Counted from the first letter of the stretch, positions 8,304 through 19,416 are shown. The stretch: DNA of 64,000 nt from Spartinivicinus poritis (GCF_028858535.1 NZ_JAPMOU010000031.1:1-64000), one strand, 5' to 3'. The notes: generated by a model not told the origin, from the letters alone. Made by a program: numbers and translations.

Positions 8304-11105
8304 ATGCTAGGTAAGGTAAAAATATTTCAGTGGGTGAGAGACTTAAAGATAGCTTTTAAGTTGGTTATATATTCTATAATTTTACTTATTCCAACTTTAA
8401 TATTATTGAAGTTTTTCATTGATGCAGAGAATGCTAGAATTGATTTCACTGAAAGAGAACTTATTGGTAAAGACTACTTAATTAATATTTATCCTTTAAA
8501 AATGCACTTGGCTAGACATCGTGGATTGACAAATGCATATTTTAGTGGTAATAAAAACTTAAGATCACAAATCCACGTTACACGAAATGATATAGCTAAC
8601 GCTTTTGATACATTAGTTCAACTTGATACTAAATATGGTTCGATAATATCAATTAATCAGAAGTTATCAACATTAAAAAGTGAGTGGGAAAGCTTAAAAC
8701 TTACTGCTTTTGATCTAGAAGCTGCTTTGGCTTTTAATGAGCATAGTCGATTAATAAAGCAAATTCAAAGCCTGATACTTGATGTAAGTACTCAATCTAA
8801 GTTGTTATTAGATCCTTCAATTGATAATAACTATTTGCTTAATATTGCTGTGAATAGCTTGCCTGTTTTAATAGATGAACTGGGTCAGCTTAGGGGGATG
8901 GCAGCAGGTATAGTAACTAATAATGCCTTAACGCTAGAACAAAAAATTAGATTAAAAATGCTTATAGGGAATATTAAATCGAGAGTTAATAGAAGTAAAC
9001 TGATGTTCGCAATAGTATACAACAATACTAACGATGAGCTTCTTAAGAGAAATTTAAATAATCCTGAAAAAGAAATGGTTTTTGCAGTAAATGATTTTCT
9101 GCAAAAAATTGATGGGAATATACTAAATTCAGAAGCCATTAAGACTCGCAGTGATGTAACTGGTGAAGAAATTTTTGCTAAAGGCTCATCAGTAATTGCG
9201 GTAGCGAAGCAACTCTTAGAAGAAATAAATTCAAATACCTCTAGATTACTTTCATTAAGACTAGAAGAGCTTAAAGCAGAAAGAGTAGAAAAGTTATTAA
9301 TTATTTTTGCATTAGTGGCTGTAGCATTAGTGTTTGCATGGTGGTTAAATAGCGTTATTAATCATGGCCTTAATCTTGTACTGACTATTTTTGATGATAT
9401 TAGAGTGGGTAATTATGATGAGAGAGATATTGAGTCCATACAGTCTAAAGATGAAGTGGGTACAGTAATAACTAAATTAGTAGATTTGCAGAAAAAATTG
9501 AGAGAAAACATTGAAACGTTACATATTCAAATGAACGAAACAACTCGAGTAAAACAAGCGCTTGACTGTGTTAATTCTAATGTGATGATTGCAAATAATG
9601 ATTTCGAAATAGTTTATGTAAATAATTCCTTAGAAAGGTTGATGAAAAACCTAGAGGTTTATTTCAAAAAGGAAATCAGTGGCTTTGATGCTAATAAAAT
9701 ATTAGGTAGCTGTATTGACATATTTCATAAAAATCCTGCTTATCAACGCAAACTAATTAAAGAGCTAAAAACTACTTTTAAAAATGAGTTTGTAGTTAGT
9801 GGACGTACAATTCGCATTTATGCTAACCCTGTATTTAATGAAGCTGGTGAGCGGCTGGGTACTATAGTGGAGATGAAAGATCGCACTCAGGAGGTGGCCA
9901 TTGAGCAAGAAATAGATAGTGTTGTCATGGCTGCAGTTAATGGGGATTTGACTAAGCGTATTGAAGAAACAGATAAACAAGGCTTCTTTAAAGTATTGAG
10001 TGTAGGGCTCAATAAACTAGTTAGTATTGCGGAACAAGTGGTTAATGATACCGCTAGAATATTAGATGCCTTGGCTAATGGGAATTTAACTGAGAAAATT
10101 GATCAGGAGTATCAAGGTGCATTTGCCAAATTAAAAAGAGATGCTAATGCTACTGTTGAACGTCTTACTGAAATAATTGGTGAGATTGTGGTTGCCAGTG
10201 AGGCAGTTGCTTCAGGTGCCCAACAGATAGCACAAGGTAGCGAGGATTTAAGTTCACGTACCGAAGAACAGGCTTCTTCTTTAGAGGAAACTGCCGCTAG
10301 TATGGAGGAAATGACCGGCACTGTAAAAAGTAATACTGAAAATGCGCGTGAAGCCAACCAAATGTCTATAGTGGCTAAAAATAAAGCCCAAAGTGGCGGT
10401 GAAGTGGTTAATCAGGCAGTGTTTGCGATGGAAGATATTAATACCGCTAGCAAAAAAATTGAAGATATTGTTGGAGTAATTGATGAAATTGCTTTTCAAA
10501 CTAATCTGTTGGCACTTAATAGTGCAGTTGAAGCTGCTAGGGCAGGTGAATATGGCAGAGGCTTTGCGGTCGTAGCTGCAGAAGTACGTAACCTGGCTCA
10601 GCGTTCTGCAACATCTGCGCAGGAAATCAAAAGCCTTATTCGTGATAGTGTGCTTAAGGTTAACGATGGTACAGCGCTGGTGAAGAAGTCCGGTGATACT
10701 TTAACTGAGATAATTGAGGCGATTGATAAAGTCAGTAAAATGGTTGATCAAATCACTTGCAGTGCTCAGGAGCAAGAGTCTGGCATTAATGAAGTCAATT
10801 CTGCTATTGCACAAATGGATGAAATGACTCAACAAAATGCCGCTTTGGTGGAACAGTCTTCTGCAGCGAGTATGAGCATGAAAGATCATGCAGAAAAAAT
10901 GAATAGGTTAATGAGATTTTTTAATTTAGATGTTAATTCACATATGCTTGAACAGAGTGATATCAGTTATGTGCATTCAACTGGAGCAGAAAATATACCA
11001 GCTAATCATTATAAAAAATCCACTAAGCAGCATGTAATGTCTAAAAAGTACCCACCAATAACTCGATCCCATAGTGAAGATGATGGCGAATGGGATGAAT
11101 TTTAA
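8304..11105 (+). CDS. methyl-accepting chemotaxis protein with PAS domain and CheR-docking tail
   Basis: 933 residues, AAGGAGG 9 bases before the ATG. Domains in order: membrane helix about 17-37; large helical extracytoplasmic domain about 40-325 (the segment around HLARHRGL recalls helical-bundle/NIT-type sensors, not certain); second helix about 330-349; HAMP region to about 405; PAS domain about 412-525; further HAMP-like linkers ([19 protein letters not shown]); signalling domain about 620-890 with the canonical hairpin tip [14 protein letters not shown]...EAARAGE. The last five residues, Glu-Trp-Asp-Glu-Phe, after a polar linker match the xWxxF pentapeptide that tethers CheR and CheB to high-abundance receptors. 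It should signal through CheW/CheA to the flagellar motor. Ligand unknown. Confidence 0.93.
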   Translation: MLGKVKIFQWVRDLKIAFKLVIYSIILLIPTLILLKFFIDAENARIDFTERELIGKDYLINIYPLKMHLARHRGLTNAYFSGNKNLRSQIHVTRNDIANAFDTLVQLDTKYGSIISINQKLSTLKSEWESLKLTAFDLEAALAFNEHSRLIKQIQSLILDVSTQSKLLLDPSIDNNYLLNIAVNSLPVLIDELGQLRGMAAGIVTNNALTLEQKIRLKMLIGNIKSRVNRSKLMFAIVYNNTNDELLKRNLNNPEKEMVFAVNDFLQKIDGNILNSEAIKTRSDVTGEEIFAKGSSVIAVAKQLLEEINSNTSRLLSLRLEELKAERVEKLLIIFALVAVALVFAWWLNSVINHGLNLVLTIFDDIRVGNYDERDIESIQSKDEVGTVITKLVDLQKKLRENIETLHIQMNETTRVKQALDCVNSNVMIANNDFEIVYVNNSLERLMKNLEVYFKKEISGFDANKILGSCIDIFHKNPAYQRKLIKELKTTFKNEFVVSGRTIRIYANPVFNEAGERLGTIVEMKDRTQEVAIEQEIDSVVMAAVNGDLTKRIEETDKQGFFKVLSVGLNKLVSIAEQVVNDTARILDALANGNLTEKIDQEYQGAFAKLKRDANATVERLTEIIGEIVVASEAVASGAQQIAQGSEDLSSRTEEQASSLEETAASMEEMTGTVKSNTENAREANQMSIVAKNKAQSGGEVVNQAVFAMEDINTASKKIEDIVGVIDEIAFQTNLLALNSAVEAARAGEYGRGFAVVAAEVRNLAQRSATSAQEIKSLIRDSVLKVNDGTALVKKSGDTLTEIIEAIDKVSKMVDQITCSAQEQESGINEVNSAIAQMDEMTQQNAALVEQSSAASMSMKDHAEKMNRLMRFFNLDVNSHMLEQSDISYVHSTGAENIPANHYKKSTKQHVMSKKYPPITRSHSEDDGEWDEF

Positions 11106-11157
11106 ATCAAGCTACTTTTTGTAAAAGGCTATAAAAGGTAATAGCGGCTCAATTCTG

Positions 11158-11182
11158 ACTCCCCCTTAAAAAAGGGGGAGGT
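11158..11182. repeat. short C-family hairpin
   Basis: ACTCCCCCTTAAAAAAGGGGGAGGT is an imperfect palindrome using the same CCCCCTTT...AAAGGGGG unit as the longer elements at 38703, 44352 and 54121. It lies between the convergent chemoreceptor and aldehyde dehydrogenase genes and may act as a bidirectional terminator. Confidence 0.5.
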
Positions 11183-11246
11183 GTCCATCTAATTCCTCTT
11201 TTGCCATGGCTTCTTTGTGGGAGAAGCTTAGGATGAGGGGATAAAA

Positions 11247-12740
11247 CTATAATTTGATCCAAGTAGCTTTAATTTCTGTATACTTATCGAAAGCATGGAG
11301 AGATTTATCGCGGCCGTTGCCTGACTGCTTAAAACCACCAAAAGGAGCAGTCATATCTCCACCGTCGTACTGATTAATCCAAACTGATCCTGCCCGTAAT
11401 GCTTTAGCTACCCGATGGGCTTTACTGATATCTTTGGTCCATACTGCTGCTGCTAGTCCATATTGGCTATCATTAGCAATGCAGATTGCTTCTTCAGCAG
11501 AGCTAAAACCAATACTAGATAATACTGGGCCAAAAATTTCTTCTTGAGCGATACGCATGCTATTTGATACGTTGCCAAAAATAGTGGGCTCTACAAATAA
11601 ACCACCACTGTCTTGTAAACACTGACTACCACCGACGACTAATTGAGCCCCTTCTTTCTTGCCTAGTTGGATGTAGTTTAAAATAGTTTGTAGTTGGGTT
11701 TGATCAACAATAGCTCCTATTTGTGTTTCTGGGTTTAGTGGGTGGCCTGGCTGCCAATTTGATAATTCTTGTTGCACTAATTCAAGAAACTTGCTTTGAA
11801 TGCTGCTTTCTACTAACAGCCGAGAACCGGCTGTGCAAACTTCACCCTGGTTAAAGCAAATGGCCGCAGCCGCAGCCTTGGCTGCAATGGATAAATCAGG
11901 AGCATCAGCAAAAACAATATTGGGGCTTTTACCACCTGCTTCTATCCATACTCGCTTCATATTAGACTGGCCTGCATACACCAATAGTTGTTTACCTGTA
12001 CGACTAGAGCCCGTAAACGCTAAGGTATCAATATCAGGATGAAGAGCTATGGGCTTTCCTGTATCTTCACCCAGCCCAGGTAGTACACTAAATACACCAG
12101 CAGGAATGCCAGCTTGGTGGGCTAATTCTGCCAATTTTAATGCGGTTAGTGGCGATTTTTCCGATGGTTTTAAAATAACACTATTGCCGGTTGCTAATGC
12201 AGGCGCGACCTTCCAACAAGCCATTACCAACGGAAAGTTCCAAGGGACAATAGCGCCTACTACCCCAACAGGCTCTCTAGTGATTAAGCCTATTGTATTT
12301 GCAGGAGTGGGTGCAATTTCTCCATATACTTTATCAATGGCTTCTGCATGCCACTGAAAACACTGAACCGCTGCAGGTATATCAATTGTTAGGCTGTCGT
12401 TAATGGGTTTTCCCATATCTAGGGTTTCTAATAAAGCAAGCTCTTCCTGGTGCTGATTAATTAACTTAGCCAGTTTGAGTAGTATTTTTTTACGTTTGGT
12501 GGGGGGTAATCCAGACCATACTTGTTGGTTAAAGGCATCTCTTGCTGCAGTAACGGCTATATCTACATCGGCCTGGGTGCAATTGGTTACCTCGGTGAGC
12601 ACTTGGCCATCAATTGGGCTTATGCAGTTAAAATGACCTCCTTCTTGTGCTGTTTGCCATTGTCCATTAATAAAAGCTTGGGAAGGAAAAGTGAGTTGTT
12701 TAACACGAGCTTCCCAGTCCTGTTGGGTTATTTTTTTCAT
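11247..12740 (-). CDS. puuC: NAD(P)-dependent aldehyde dehydrogenase, PuuC type
   Basis: 497 residues, the usual family length. Catalytic Cys302 (NQGEVCTAG) and general base Glu267 (WIEAGGK) are present, as are the oxyanion Asn of PWNFP and the EEIFGPV and PFGGFKQSGNGRD signatures. Overall wording (ELALLETLDMGKPI, EAIDKVYGE, NWQPGHPL, SGNGRDKSLHA) is that of PuuC/AldH, which oxidises gamma-glutamyl-gamma-aminobutyraldehyde in putrescine breakdown and accepts other aldehydes. No other Puu gene is adjacent, so the substrate here is uncertain. It stands alone on the minus strand between two chemoreceptor genes. A second PuuC-like enzyme is encoded at 40094. Confidence 0.9.
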   Translation of the reverse strand: MKKITQQDWEARVKQLTFPSQAFINGQWQTAQEGGHFNCISPIDGQVLTEVTNCTQADVDIAVTAARDAFNQQVWSGLPPTKRKKILLKLAKLINQHQEELALLETLDMGKPINDSLTIDIPAAVQCFQWHAEAIDKVYGEIAPTPANTIGLITREPVGVVGAIVPWNFPLVMACWKVAPALATGNSVILKPSEKSPLTALKLAELAHQAGIPAGVFSVLPGLGEDTGKPIALHPDIDTLAFTGSSRTGKQLLVYAGQSNMKRVWIEAGGKSPNIVFADAPDLSIAAKAAAAAICFNQGEVCTAGSRLLVESSIQSKFLELVQQELSNWQPGHPLNPETQIGAIVDQTQLQTILNYIQLGKKEGAQLVVGGSQCLQDSGGLFVEPTIFGNVSNSMRIAQEEIFGPVLSSIGFSSAEEAICIANDSQYGLAAAVWTKDISKAHRVAKALRAGSVWINQYDGGDMTAPFGGFKQSGNGRDKSLHAFDKYTEIKATWIKL

Positions 12741-12972
12741 AGCGATCTTCTATACCATCTCCTAAGGTGGCCGCATTATAACAAAAAAGCAGGCAGTTAT
12801 TTCATACAGTTTCCTTACAGCATTTCTGTTTTATTAAGCTACTCTTAAAAATGATTTCTGCACAAGTTGTCTAGATAGGCTGTGGATACTGTTTGAGTTA
12901 TAGCGATATGGCTTAAAAAGTACTACAGGTTCTAGTTTGGTGATGTTTGAACAGTGAGTAAACAGGCCACCT

Positions 12973-14856
12973 ATGAAATTTACCCACAAAATACTCGTTG
13001 CTGCTTCAGCCGTAATGGTAGTCGCATTTGCTGGATTTAGCGGCTCTCAATATGTATTGATAAAAAACCAAACCAAGTCAGACTTGGTGAATGACTTGGG
13101 CCAATTGGTTGGGTTAACCGCCAATAGTATTTCAGACTGGATGAATAACAAACTGCAAATAGTCGACTCAGTGGCGAAAAGGTTAGATAAACCTGCTGAT
13201 GATCAGACACTTAGGGCCATAGTAGACCAGGCAGGTTGGTCGAGTGAGTTTGATTCAGTTTATGTAGGTATGGAGCAAGATGGTAAGTTTGTTGATAACA
13301 ATGATAAGCCTAGTGCTGCAGATTACGATCCACGTAAACGGCCATGGTATCAACTGGCCAAAGAAAAAAAGGTTAATACATTTACTGAGCCTTATGTAGA
13401 TGCTAACTCACAAGAATTATTCATTACAGCGGTGAGCAATGTAACACAACAAGGTAGTTTTATTGGTGTTTCAGCAGGCGATATTCCCTTAAAAAGTATT
13501 TCAGACATGATTAATAAGGAAGACTTTGGTGGTTTGGGCTATGCCTTTCTGGCCACTAGAGAAGGAAAAATTATTATACACCCAAAAGCTGAGTGGGTAG
13601 AAAAAAATATAGTGGACTTATATGGTGGGGATACCATTGATATTAAAAATAAAGATTTACAGCAGGTAACCGTAGAAGGCATGGATGCCCTAACCATGCT
13701 TGTTCCAATCTCAGGTATTAAAACGGTGGATTGGTATATTGGTTTAGTAGTAGATCGAGATAAAGCATTTGAAACCATTAATCAATTTATGCAGTCAGCT
13801 GTTTTTTTTATAATTTTTGGTATCGTGTTAATTGTGCTGCTGCTGAACTTTATGATGAAAGTGGTATTAAAGCCATTGGACGATATTTCTATTGCAATGG
13901 GTGATGTTGCAGCAGGAGAAGGGGATTTAACCAAACGACTGAAAGTCAGTTCAAAAGACGAGCTAGGTCAACTTGCTGAAAACTTTAATTTATTTATTGG
14001 CAGAATTCACGAGTCAATAAAAAATGTTGCTCAAGCCAGTGGAGCATTGGGTGAGTTGTTTCAGCAGGTATTATCATGGACTGAAACCAGCATGAATAAG
14101 TCTGATGAACAGGCACACCGAACCACTAGTATTGCAACTGCAATTAATCAACTGGGTGCTGCTGCACATGAAATCGCACAAAATGCTGCATCTGCATCTG
14201 ACAGAGCCTCTGAGGCCAAGAATACAACAATAGAAGGCAAAACGGTGATGAGCCAGTCTATTGAAATTATTAATCAGTTGTCGAGTAATATAACCAGTTC
14301 AAGTGACCACATTCAAAATCTAAGTGCTAATACTGAAAACATTGGCAAGATATTAGAAGTTATAAAAGGTATTAGCGAACAAACTAATTTACTTGCTTTA
14401 AATGCGGCAATTGAAGCGGCCAGGGCAGGCGAGGCTGGGCGTGGTTTTGCAGTAGTGGCTGATGAAGTAAGAGGGTTAGCTCACCGTACGCAAGAATCTG
14501 CCCAAGAAATCCATAGCATGATTGAAGGGTTGCAAAGTGGTGCCCATACCGCTGTAGAAACCATGAATAAAAGCCAGGAGTATAGTAAACAAAGTGTGGA
14601 TGTGGTGAATGAAGCTGGCAATATGTTGAATGAAGTCAGTGCAGTGATTGGTGAAATAGATGGTATGAACCAATCTGTTGCCACTGCAACAGAAGAGCAA
14701 ACCTCAGTTGTGGGTACATTAGATCAGGAAATAACCCATATTAACCACTTAAACCAGGATTCGGTAGAGTGTTTGCAGCAAACTTTACAAGCTTGTAAAG
14801 AGGTAGGTAGGCAATCAACAGAGCTGCAGCAACTAGTAGGTAGTTTTAAAATTTAG
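12973..14856 (+). CDS. methyl-accepting chemotaxis protein with dCache domain
   Basis: 627 residues. Membrane helix about 7-29, a double-Cache extracytoplasmic domain about 35-270, second helix about 276-298, HAMP about 300-352, and the signalling domain to the end with the tip [22 protein letters not shown]. The Cache domain carries Tyr118, Arg121, Trp125-Tyr126, Tyr141 and Asp143 in a DPRKRPWY...PYVD arrangement. This is the motif I associate with amino-acid-sensing dCache_1 receptors such as PctA, so an amino acid or related amine ligand is predicted. It lacks a C-terminal xWxxF pentapeptide and would depend on other receptors for efficient methylation. Monocistronic by position. Confidence 0.92.
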   Translation: MKFTHKILVAASAVMVVAFAGFSGSQYVLIKNQTKSDLVNDLGQLVGLTANSISDWMNNKLQIVDSVAKRLDKPADDQTLRAIVDQAGWSSEFDSVYVGMEQDGKFVDNNDKPSAADYDPRKRPWYQLAKEKKVNTFTEPYVDANSQELFITAVSNVTQQGSFIGVSAGDIPLKSISDMINKEDFGGLGYAFLATREGKIIIHPKAEWVEKNIVDLYGGDTIDIKNKDLQQVTVEGMDALTMLVPISGIKTVDWYIGLVVDRDKAFETINQFMQSAVFFIIFGIVLIVLLLNFMMKVVLKPLDDISIAMGDVAAGEGDLTKRLKVSSKDELGQLAENFNLFIGRIHESIKNVAQASGALGELFQQVLSWTETSMNKSDEQAHRTTSIATAINQLGAAAHEIAQNAASASDRASEAKNTTIEGKTVMSQSIEIINQLSSNITSSSDHIQNLSANTENIGKILEVIKGISEQTNLLALNAAIEAARAGEAGRGFAVVADEVRGLAHRTQESAQEIHSMIEGLQSGAHTAVETMNKSQEYSKQSVDVVNEAGNMLNEVSAVIGEIDGMNQSVATATEEQTSVVGTLDQEITHINHLNQDSVECLQQTLQACKEVGRQSTELQQLVGSFKI

Positions 14857-14882
14857 CAGCTCAGGTTGTTTTCGAGAGCTTA

Positions 14883-15737
14883 TTAAACAGGCAGGTTTAA
14901 ATAGTCAATTTCTTCAATCCCAAACTGCTTTAATGCTGGGATTAACCGACTTATTTGCTGATTAGCTTCTGTAAATAAAGCTGTGTGGCCAGTAGCTTGG
15001 CTTTGGTGATTTTCAGAGTTAAGAGAATAATTAATAGCATCATTGCCTGTTAGCAATAACGAGGCAACACGGTTGGCAATCGCTATACCTGAATCTACCC
15101 AACTTATACCGGGTGCAAGCTGCTCTAACTCCTGTTTTAGTAAAGGAAAGTGAGTGCAACCAAGTACTACCTGGTCAGGTCGATGTGATGAAAGGCTTTG
15201 TGTTTGATGAGTCTCAGTTTGCAATATTAGCGGCTGGATAACAGCTTTTAGCTGGGTGAGACAAATCTGCTCACCACGTAATTTTTGTTCCGCCAGCTCA
15301 ACCAGCTCAGTGGAGCCTATTTTGACTATCTGACAATGACTGGCGAAATCTTGAATCAACTGGTTCGTATAGTGGCGAGTAACTGTGCCAGGAGTGGCAA
15401 GTAATCCTATACAGCCGGTTTTTGTTTCCTGGGCTGCTGTTTTAATGGCTGGTACCACACCAACAATAGGGATCTCAAAGCAGTCACGTAAACTAGGTAG
15501 GACAATAGTACTGGCAGTGTTACAAGCAATGATAATAATATCCAGGATGCAACGCTGGCTAATGGTACTTACACACTCAACCACCCGTTGTTGCAACCAG
15601 TCAGCATCCTTAGTGCCATAGGGAAAAGCTGCATTATCACTGGCATAGACCACAGAAAGTTGTGGTAACCGCTGTGATACTGCTTGCAAGATGCTTAAGC
15701 CACCTACCCCGGAATCAAAAATTAGTGCTGTTGCCAT
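14883..15737 (-). CDS. murI: glutamate racemase
   Basis: 284 residues. Converts L- to D-glutamate for peptidoglycan synthesis in the cytoplasm. The two catalytic cysteines are present: Cys72 in ACNTAS and Cys194 in GCTHFPLL. The N-terminal FDSGVGGLS loop with Asp8 and Ser9, the YASDNAAFPYG stretch and the VDSG motif are also intact. Convergent with the chemoreceptor upstream (26-base gap). The weak ribosome binding site is unremarkable for an essential, low-level enzyme. Confidence 0.96.
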   Translation of the reverse strand: MATALIFDSGVGGLSILQAVSQRLPQLSVVYASDNAAFPYGTKDADWLQQRVVECVSTISQRCILDIIIIACNTASTIVLPSLRDCFEIPIVGVVPAIKTAAQETKTGCIGLLATPGTVTRHYTNQLIQDFASHCQIVKIGSTELVELAEQKLRGEQICLTQLKAVIQPLILQTETHQTQSLSSHRPDQVVLGCTHFPLLKQELEQLAPGISWVDSGIAIANRVASLLLTGNDAINYSLNSENHQSQATGHTALFTEANQQISRLIPALKQFGIEEIDYLNLPV

Positions 15738-15793
15738 TACTTAACGCTATATTCAAATGAAAGGGGGCTATTTTACTGAGCTTTGTTATTAAA

Positions 15794-16765
15794 TTACAGA
15801 GCGTAAGTTTCAAAAAGGAAGGCTGATATTGCCAGACAGATAGCAAGAATAAAAACTGTTAACAGGCCTTCCGTTGTTGGTTCGTCTTTTTCAGTAGTGG
15901 TCTCATTTTCGCTTTTAACTACTTGAGGCTCCATCACTTTGGCTGATGATAATGGAACCACATTATTGGCTTTTGCGGTGATATTGAGTTTATGTGGCGT
16001 ACAGTTCAAAAGCAGGTGAGAGAAGTGTGCGTTAATCGCTTCTTCAGAGATATCTGCAACCAGCTCATTAATGGCATCGGGAATTGTGACAGCATGTTCT
16101 GGTGTTAGCAGTAGATCATGTTTGAAAAGTACGATGGTATTCTGGCTGGTGTCATCAACATACAGTTCAGCTCCTGTGGCTGGTAACCATTCAGGAGCTG
16201 CACCTTTGTAATCTTCAAAGAGTTTGAATACCAGTTGATTATGCTGATTACCGAGTACTACACCAGTATGCTGTTCGTCTACTAATTGCAAACAAGCATA
16301 ATAGGGAAATTGTTTATCAGTAAGTAGTTGATAGTCTGGGGGAAAACTAACTTGTCGAGAATATTCATTAATTCGAGATGAAAATAAAAAATCAAATGAA
16401 AAGTAGCTAAAACCCAGGCAATGCCAAACAGAGCCTGGAACACAAAAGCTACGGGCAAGTGCTCTTAGCTCATAATTAAATATCTCATCTGCTATTTCTG
16501 GGTATTGGTGAAAAAAATTAAAAACAGCTTTTGATTCAATTATGTATCTTGTTGTTTTAACTTGTGGGTTATGTATATTTTCAAAATGAAGATAAGGTAG
16601 GTCCATTCCTTCATTGGCTGGCCAGGCACCTTCAGTCGTTATGCGAAAATCAGCTTTGGTCAGTTTACTGTTTAAAAAAAGTAAACAAATATCATTAATC
16701 GTACTAATTAATTGATATTTGTCTTCTATAGTAAATTTATCTGCGGGTGCTGAATAATTCATCAT
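15794..16765 (-). CDS. unknown tail-anchored protein
   Basis: 323 residues, starting with two consecutive ATGs. The first 260 residues look soluble and mixed alpha/beta, with many aromatic residues (for example HCLGFSYFSFDFLF near 117-131). A polar linker rich in Glu and Thr follows, then one C-terminal hydrophobic helix (about 301-318, GLLTVFILAICLAISAFLF). With no signal peptide, this suggests a cytoplasmic protein with a C-terminal membrane anchor. I recognise no family. It lies 56 bases upstream of murI on the same strand and could share a transcript with it. Confidence 0.7.
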   Translation of the reverse strand: MMNYSAPADKFTIEDKYQLISTINDICLLFLNSKLTKADFRITTEGAWPANEGMDLPYLHFENIHNPQVKTTRYIIESKAVFNFFHQYPEIADEIFNYELRALARSFCVPGSVWHCLGFSYFSFDFLFSSRINEYSRQVSFPPDYQLLTDKQFPYYACLQLVDEQHTGVVLGNQHNQLVFKLFEDYKGAAPEWLPATGAELYVDDTSQNTIVLFKHDLLLTPEHAVTIPDAINELVADISEEAINAHFSHLLLNCTPHKLNITAKANNVVPLSSAKVMEPQVVKSENETTTEKDEPTTEGLLTVFILAICLAISAFLFETYAL

Positions 16766-16945
16766 AAGTTAACTTAATAAAATACTTAAGATATTTCACT
16801 TAATATGCTAATTACTTTTTAATCTAGCAAGTAGTTAATTGCTTAAGCCTAATCATAGCTAAATTAAGAAGATACCTTAGCTAATATAGCTATAGATATA
16901 ACAATAGTACTGAATTCTAGTGCTTACTACTTTTAAGATGTGCCC

Positions 16946-19411
16946 ATGCAGTATGACACAGGTATCTCTGTATTAGTTTTTATTATTATTGCTTTGCTAA
17001 TAGGCGCAGCTCTACGGAATATTATTAAAGGCACGCAGATGCCTTACTCTGTTTGTTTGCTTGTTATTGGTTTGGGACTTGGCCTTATTCAGCGGACTGG
17101 CTTTTTTGCCGAGTATAGCCCGTTATTGGACGGAACACTTAAGTTAGTAGCAGAAGTTGACCCTCATTTAATTCTATTTTTATTTTTACCTACTTTAATT
17201 TTTGAGAGTGCTTTTTCTCTTGAGGTTCATCTATTTAGAAGAATTTTTGCACAAATTGCATTATTAGCTGTACCCGGTTTAATTGTAGCTACAACCCTTA
17301 CTGCAGCTCTTGCTAAATGGACTTTTCCATGGGAATGGAGCTGGGCATTGTGTTTAATGTTTGGCGCAATGATCAGTGCTACTGATCCAGTCGCAGTAGT
17401 AGCCATGTTAAAAGATGTTAGTTCGCGAAAACGCTTGGAAACCTTAATTGAAGGTGAATCATTATTGAATGATGGTACAGCCATTGTTTTTTTCTCATTA
17501 TTTTATGGCTGGGTGATATCTGCTGGTGGACAAGAGAGCGATAACATACTGGGTGTAGCTGGTGATTTTATCTGGGTGGTTAGTATAGGGTTAATTTTGG
17601 GAATTTTAGCCGGCTTTTTAGTTATGGCTTGGATTGGTCGAGTGTTTAATGACCCAATGATAGAAATCACCCTGTCTATTGCTACAGCATATTTAGTCTA
17701 TTTTGCAGCAGAACAAATGCATGTCTCGGGTATTGTTGCTGTTGTTACGTTAGCACTTATGTTTGCGGGCATTGGCCGAACCAGAATATCTCCAGAGGTA
17801 GCAGAGTTTCTTCACAACTTTTGGGAGATGATGGCTCATATTGCTAATACATTAATCTTTTTATTAGTCGGGGTATTAATTGCAGCGAGAGTTCATTTAG
17901 ATGACATTAATGCCTGGGTAGCATTAGTCATTTTATATGTGGGTATTCAGCTAATTCGTGCACTTGCCGTTACTATATTTATGCCATTGCTGAAACGAAT
18001 AGGTATAGGAATCACCCGAGAAAAAGCCATTGTATTAGTGTGGGGGGGATTAAGAGGAGCTGTATCACTGGCATTAGCGTTAATTATTGCTCAGGATGAC
18101 ATAATACCAAGAGATATAAGAGACCAAATATTATTTCTTTGTGCAGGCATTGTAGTGTTCACTATTTTAATTAATGGTGCCAGTATGAGCTGGGTATTAA
18201 AAAAACTGAAACTAGACCGGTTGCCGCCTGCTAAACAAGCTACTGTTGACAAAGCTCAGGCTAAAATTAATGAAGAATTGACTACCATGTTGCCTGCATT
18301 AGTGGAAAATGAATTTTTAAAAGGGGCTGATTGGGATGGAGTGAAACATACTACAGGTTTATTAAAGCCAACTGAAATAAAAGAACCAGAAAAAGAGTCA
18401 GAAGGCATTAGTGATGCAGACTTATCCGTAGCCTTCAGAAGACGGTTACTTGAAACTGAACGTCGCCATTATTGGCATCAGTTTGAGCAGGGTACATTAG
18501 GCAAGCAGTCAACCAATAAATTAGTCGAAGCAGTAGAACACGCCTTAGATGGTGAGCCGGTTATTGCTCCTAGGGAGTCGCTATATAAAGTATGGGACAC
18601 ACCTCCTCTATTGCATATGTTGCGCAATGTTAAGGGGTTAAAGAAACTAGCCCTTAGAGTTAGTTTTTCTCGGCTGGCATTAGGTTATGAAATAGCCAGA
18701 GGATTTATTCAAGCGCAAGATACCCTGGAGACTCATATTAGCAGCTTGGCTCCTGATGAGGCAGAGGCTGCAAAAGTTAATGCACTTGTACAAGAAAATA
18801 AAAAGAAAACACTTGAGTATATTCAGCAGCTAAGAGAAACTTTTCCAGAAATTGTTCATACTTTGGAAACCCACTCTGCTATTCGTTTATTATTAAATCG
18901 TGAACGAGCAGTTATTCGTGAACAACTTAAAAAGGCAGTTTTAGATTCTCCAGAAGCAAAACGGATGATAAAGCATGTAGAAACAAGGATGAAAACCCTG
19001 CAAAAAATGTCAAGCTTTTCTGCTCCATTTACGCCAGACCAATTGCTAGGACAGTTATCTTGGTGTAAAAATTTATCGGAAGGCACTCGCAATAGTCTAA
19101 ATAATGCAATGGAGCATGGTCTTTATAGCAGCGGAGAGTGGATTTTAAAGCAAGGAAAGCCTTTTGCTGCGTTAGGCATTATTGCCCGTGGTTCAGTACA
19201 AGTACAAGAAGAGCATAAAGGTAAGAAATATAAAAAAGTATTAGGTCCGGGAGAGCATGTTACAGCATTATCACTGTTAACTGGTGTGAGTCCTGGCGAT
19301 TATAGAGCAATGACTTTAGTTGATATTTTATGGTTACGAGCAGAGCGATTAAAACCATTGATGGCTCACGATGAAGAGTTAGCAGAGGCAATAAGTAAAC
19401 TATTAAGCTAA
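16946..19411 (+). CDS. CPA1-type Na+/H+ antiporter with C-terminal cNMP-binding-like domain
   Basis: About 821 residues from ATG 16946 (a GTG at 16940 would add two). The N-terminal 420 residues form about 12 membrane helices with CPA1/NhaP signatures: SATDPVAVV (Asp147), GESLLNDGTA (Asn175-Asp176, the ND pair of electroneutral exchangers) and WGGLRGAVSLALAL. The cytoplasmic C-terminal half is mostly helical, and its last 130 residues resemble a cyclic-nucleotide-binding jelly roll (SGEWILKQGKPFAALGIIARGSVQV). The phosphate-binding cassette is not conserved: the GELAL and PRxA positions are replaced. This may therefore be a structural autoregulatory domain, an architecture reminiscent of plant SOS1. 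It exchanges Na+ for H+ at the inner membrane, sensible in a marine cell. Confidence 0.9.
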   Translation: MQYDTGISVLVFIIIALLIGAALRNIIKGTQMPYSVCLLVIGLGLGLIQRTGFFAEYSPLLDGTLKLVAEVDPHLILFLFLPTLIFESAFSLEVHLFRRIFAQIALLAVPGLIVATTLTAALAKWTFPWEWSWALCLMFGAMISATDPVAVVAMLKDVSSRKRLETLIEGESLLNDGTAIVFFSLFYGWVISAGGQESDNILGVAGDFIWVVSIGLILGILAGFLVMAWIGRVFNDPMIEITLSIATAYLVYFAAEQMHVSGIVAVVTLALMFAGIGRTRISPEVAEFLHNFWEMMAHIANTLIFLLVGVLIAARVHLDDINAWVALVILYVGIQLIRALAVTIFMPLLKRIGIGITREKAIVLVWGGLRGAVSLALALIIAQDDIIPRDIRDQILFLCAGIVVFTILINGASMSWVLKKLKLDRLPPAKQATVDKAQAKINEELTTMLPALVENEFLKGADWDGVKHTTGLLKPTEIKEPEKESEGISDADLSVAFRRRLLETERRHYWHQFEQGTLGKQSTNKLVEAVEHALDGEPVIAPRESLYKVWDTPPLLHMLRNVKGLKKLALRVSFSRLALGYEIARGFIQAQDTLETHISSLAPDEAEAAKVNALVQENKKKTLEYIQQLRETFPEIVHTLETHSAIRLLLNRERAVIREQLKKAVLDSPEAKRMIKHVETRMKTLQKMSSFSAPFTPDQLLGQLSWCKNLSEGTRNSLNNAMEHGLYSSGEWILKQGKPFAALGIIARGSVQVQEEHKGKKYKKVLGPGEHVTALSLLTGVSPGDYRAMTLVDILWLRAERLKPLMAHDEELAEAISKLLS

Positions 19412-19416
19412 TGGTG

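Noticed and set aside
11800-12848. Plus-strand frames of 80-108 codons
   Set aside because: They are opposite the intact PuuC-type aldehyde dehydrogenase, have no ribosome binding sites and look compositionally like antisense of a conserved gene.
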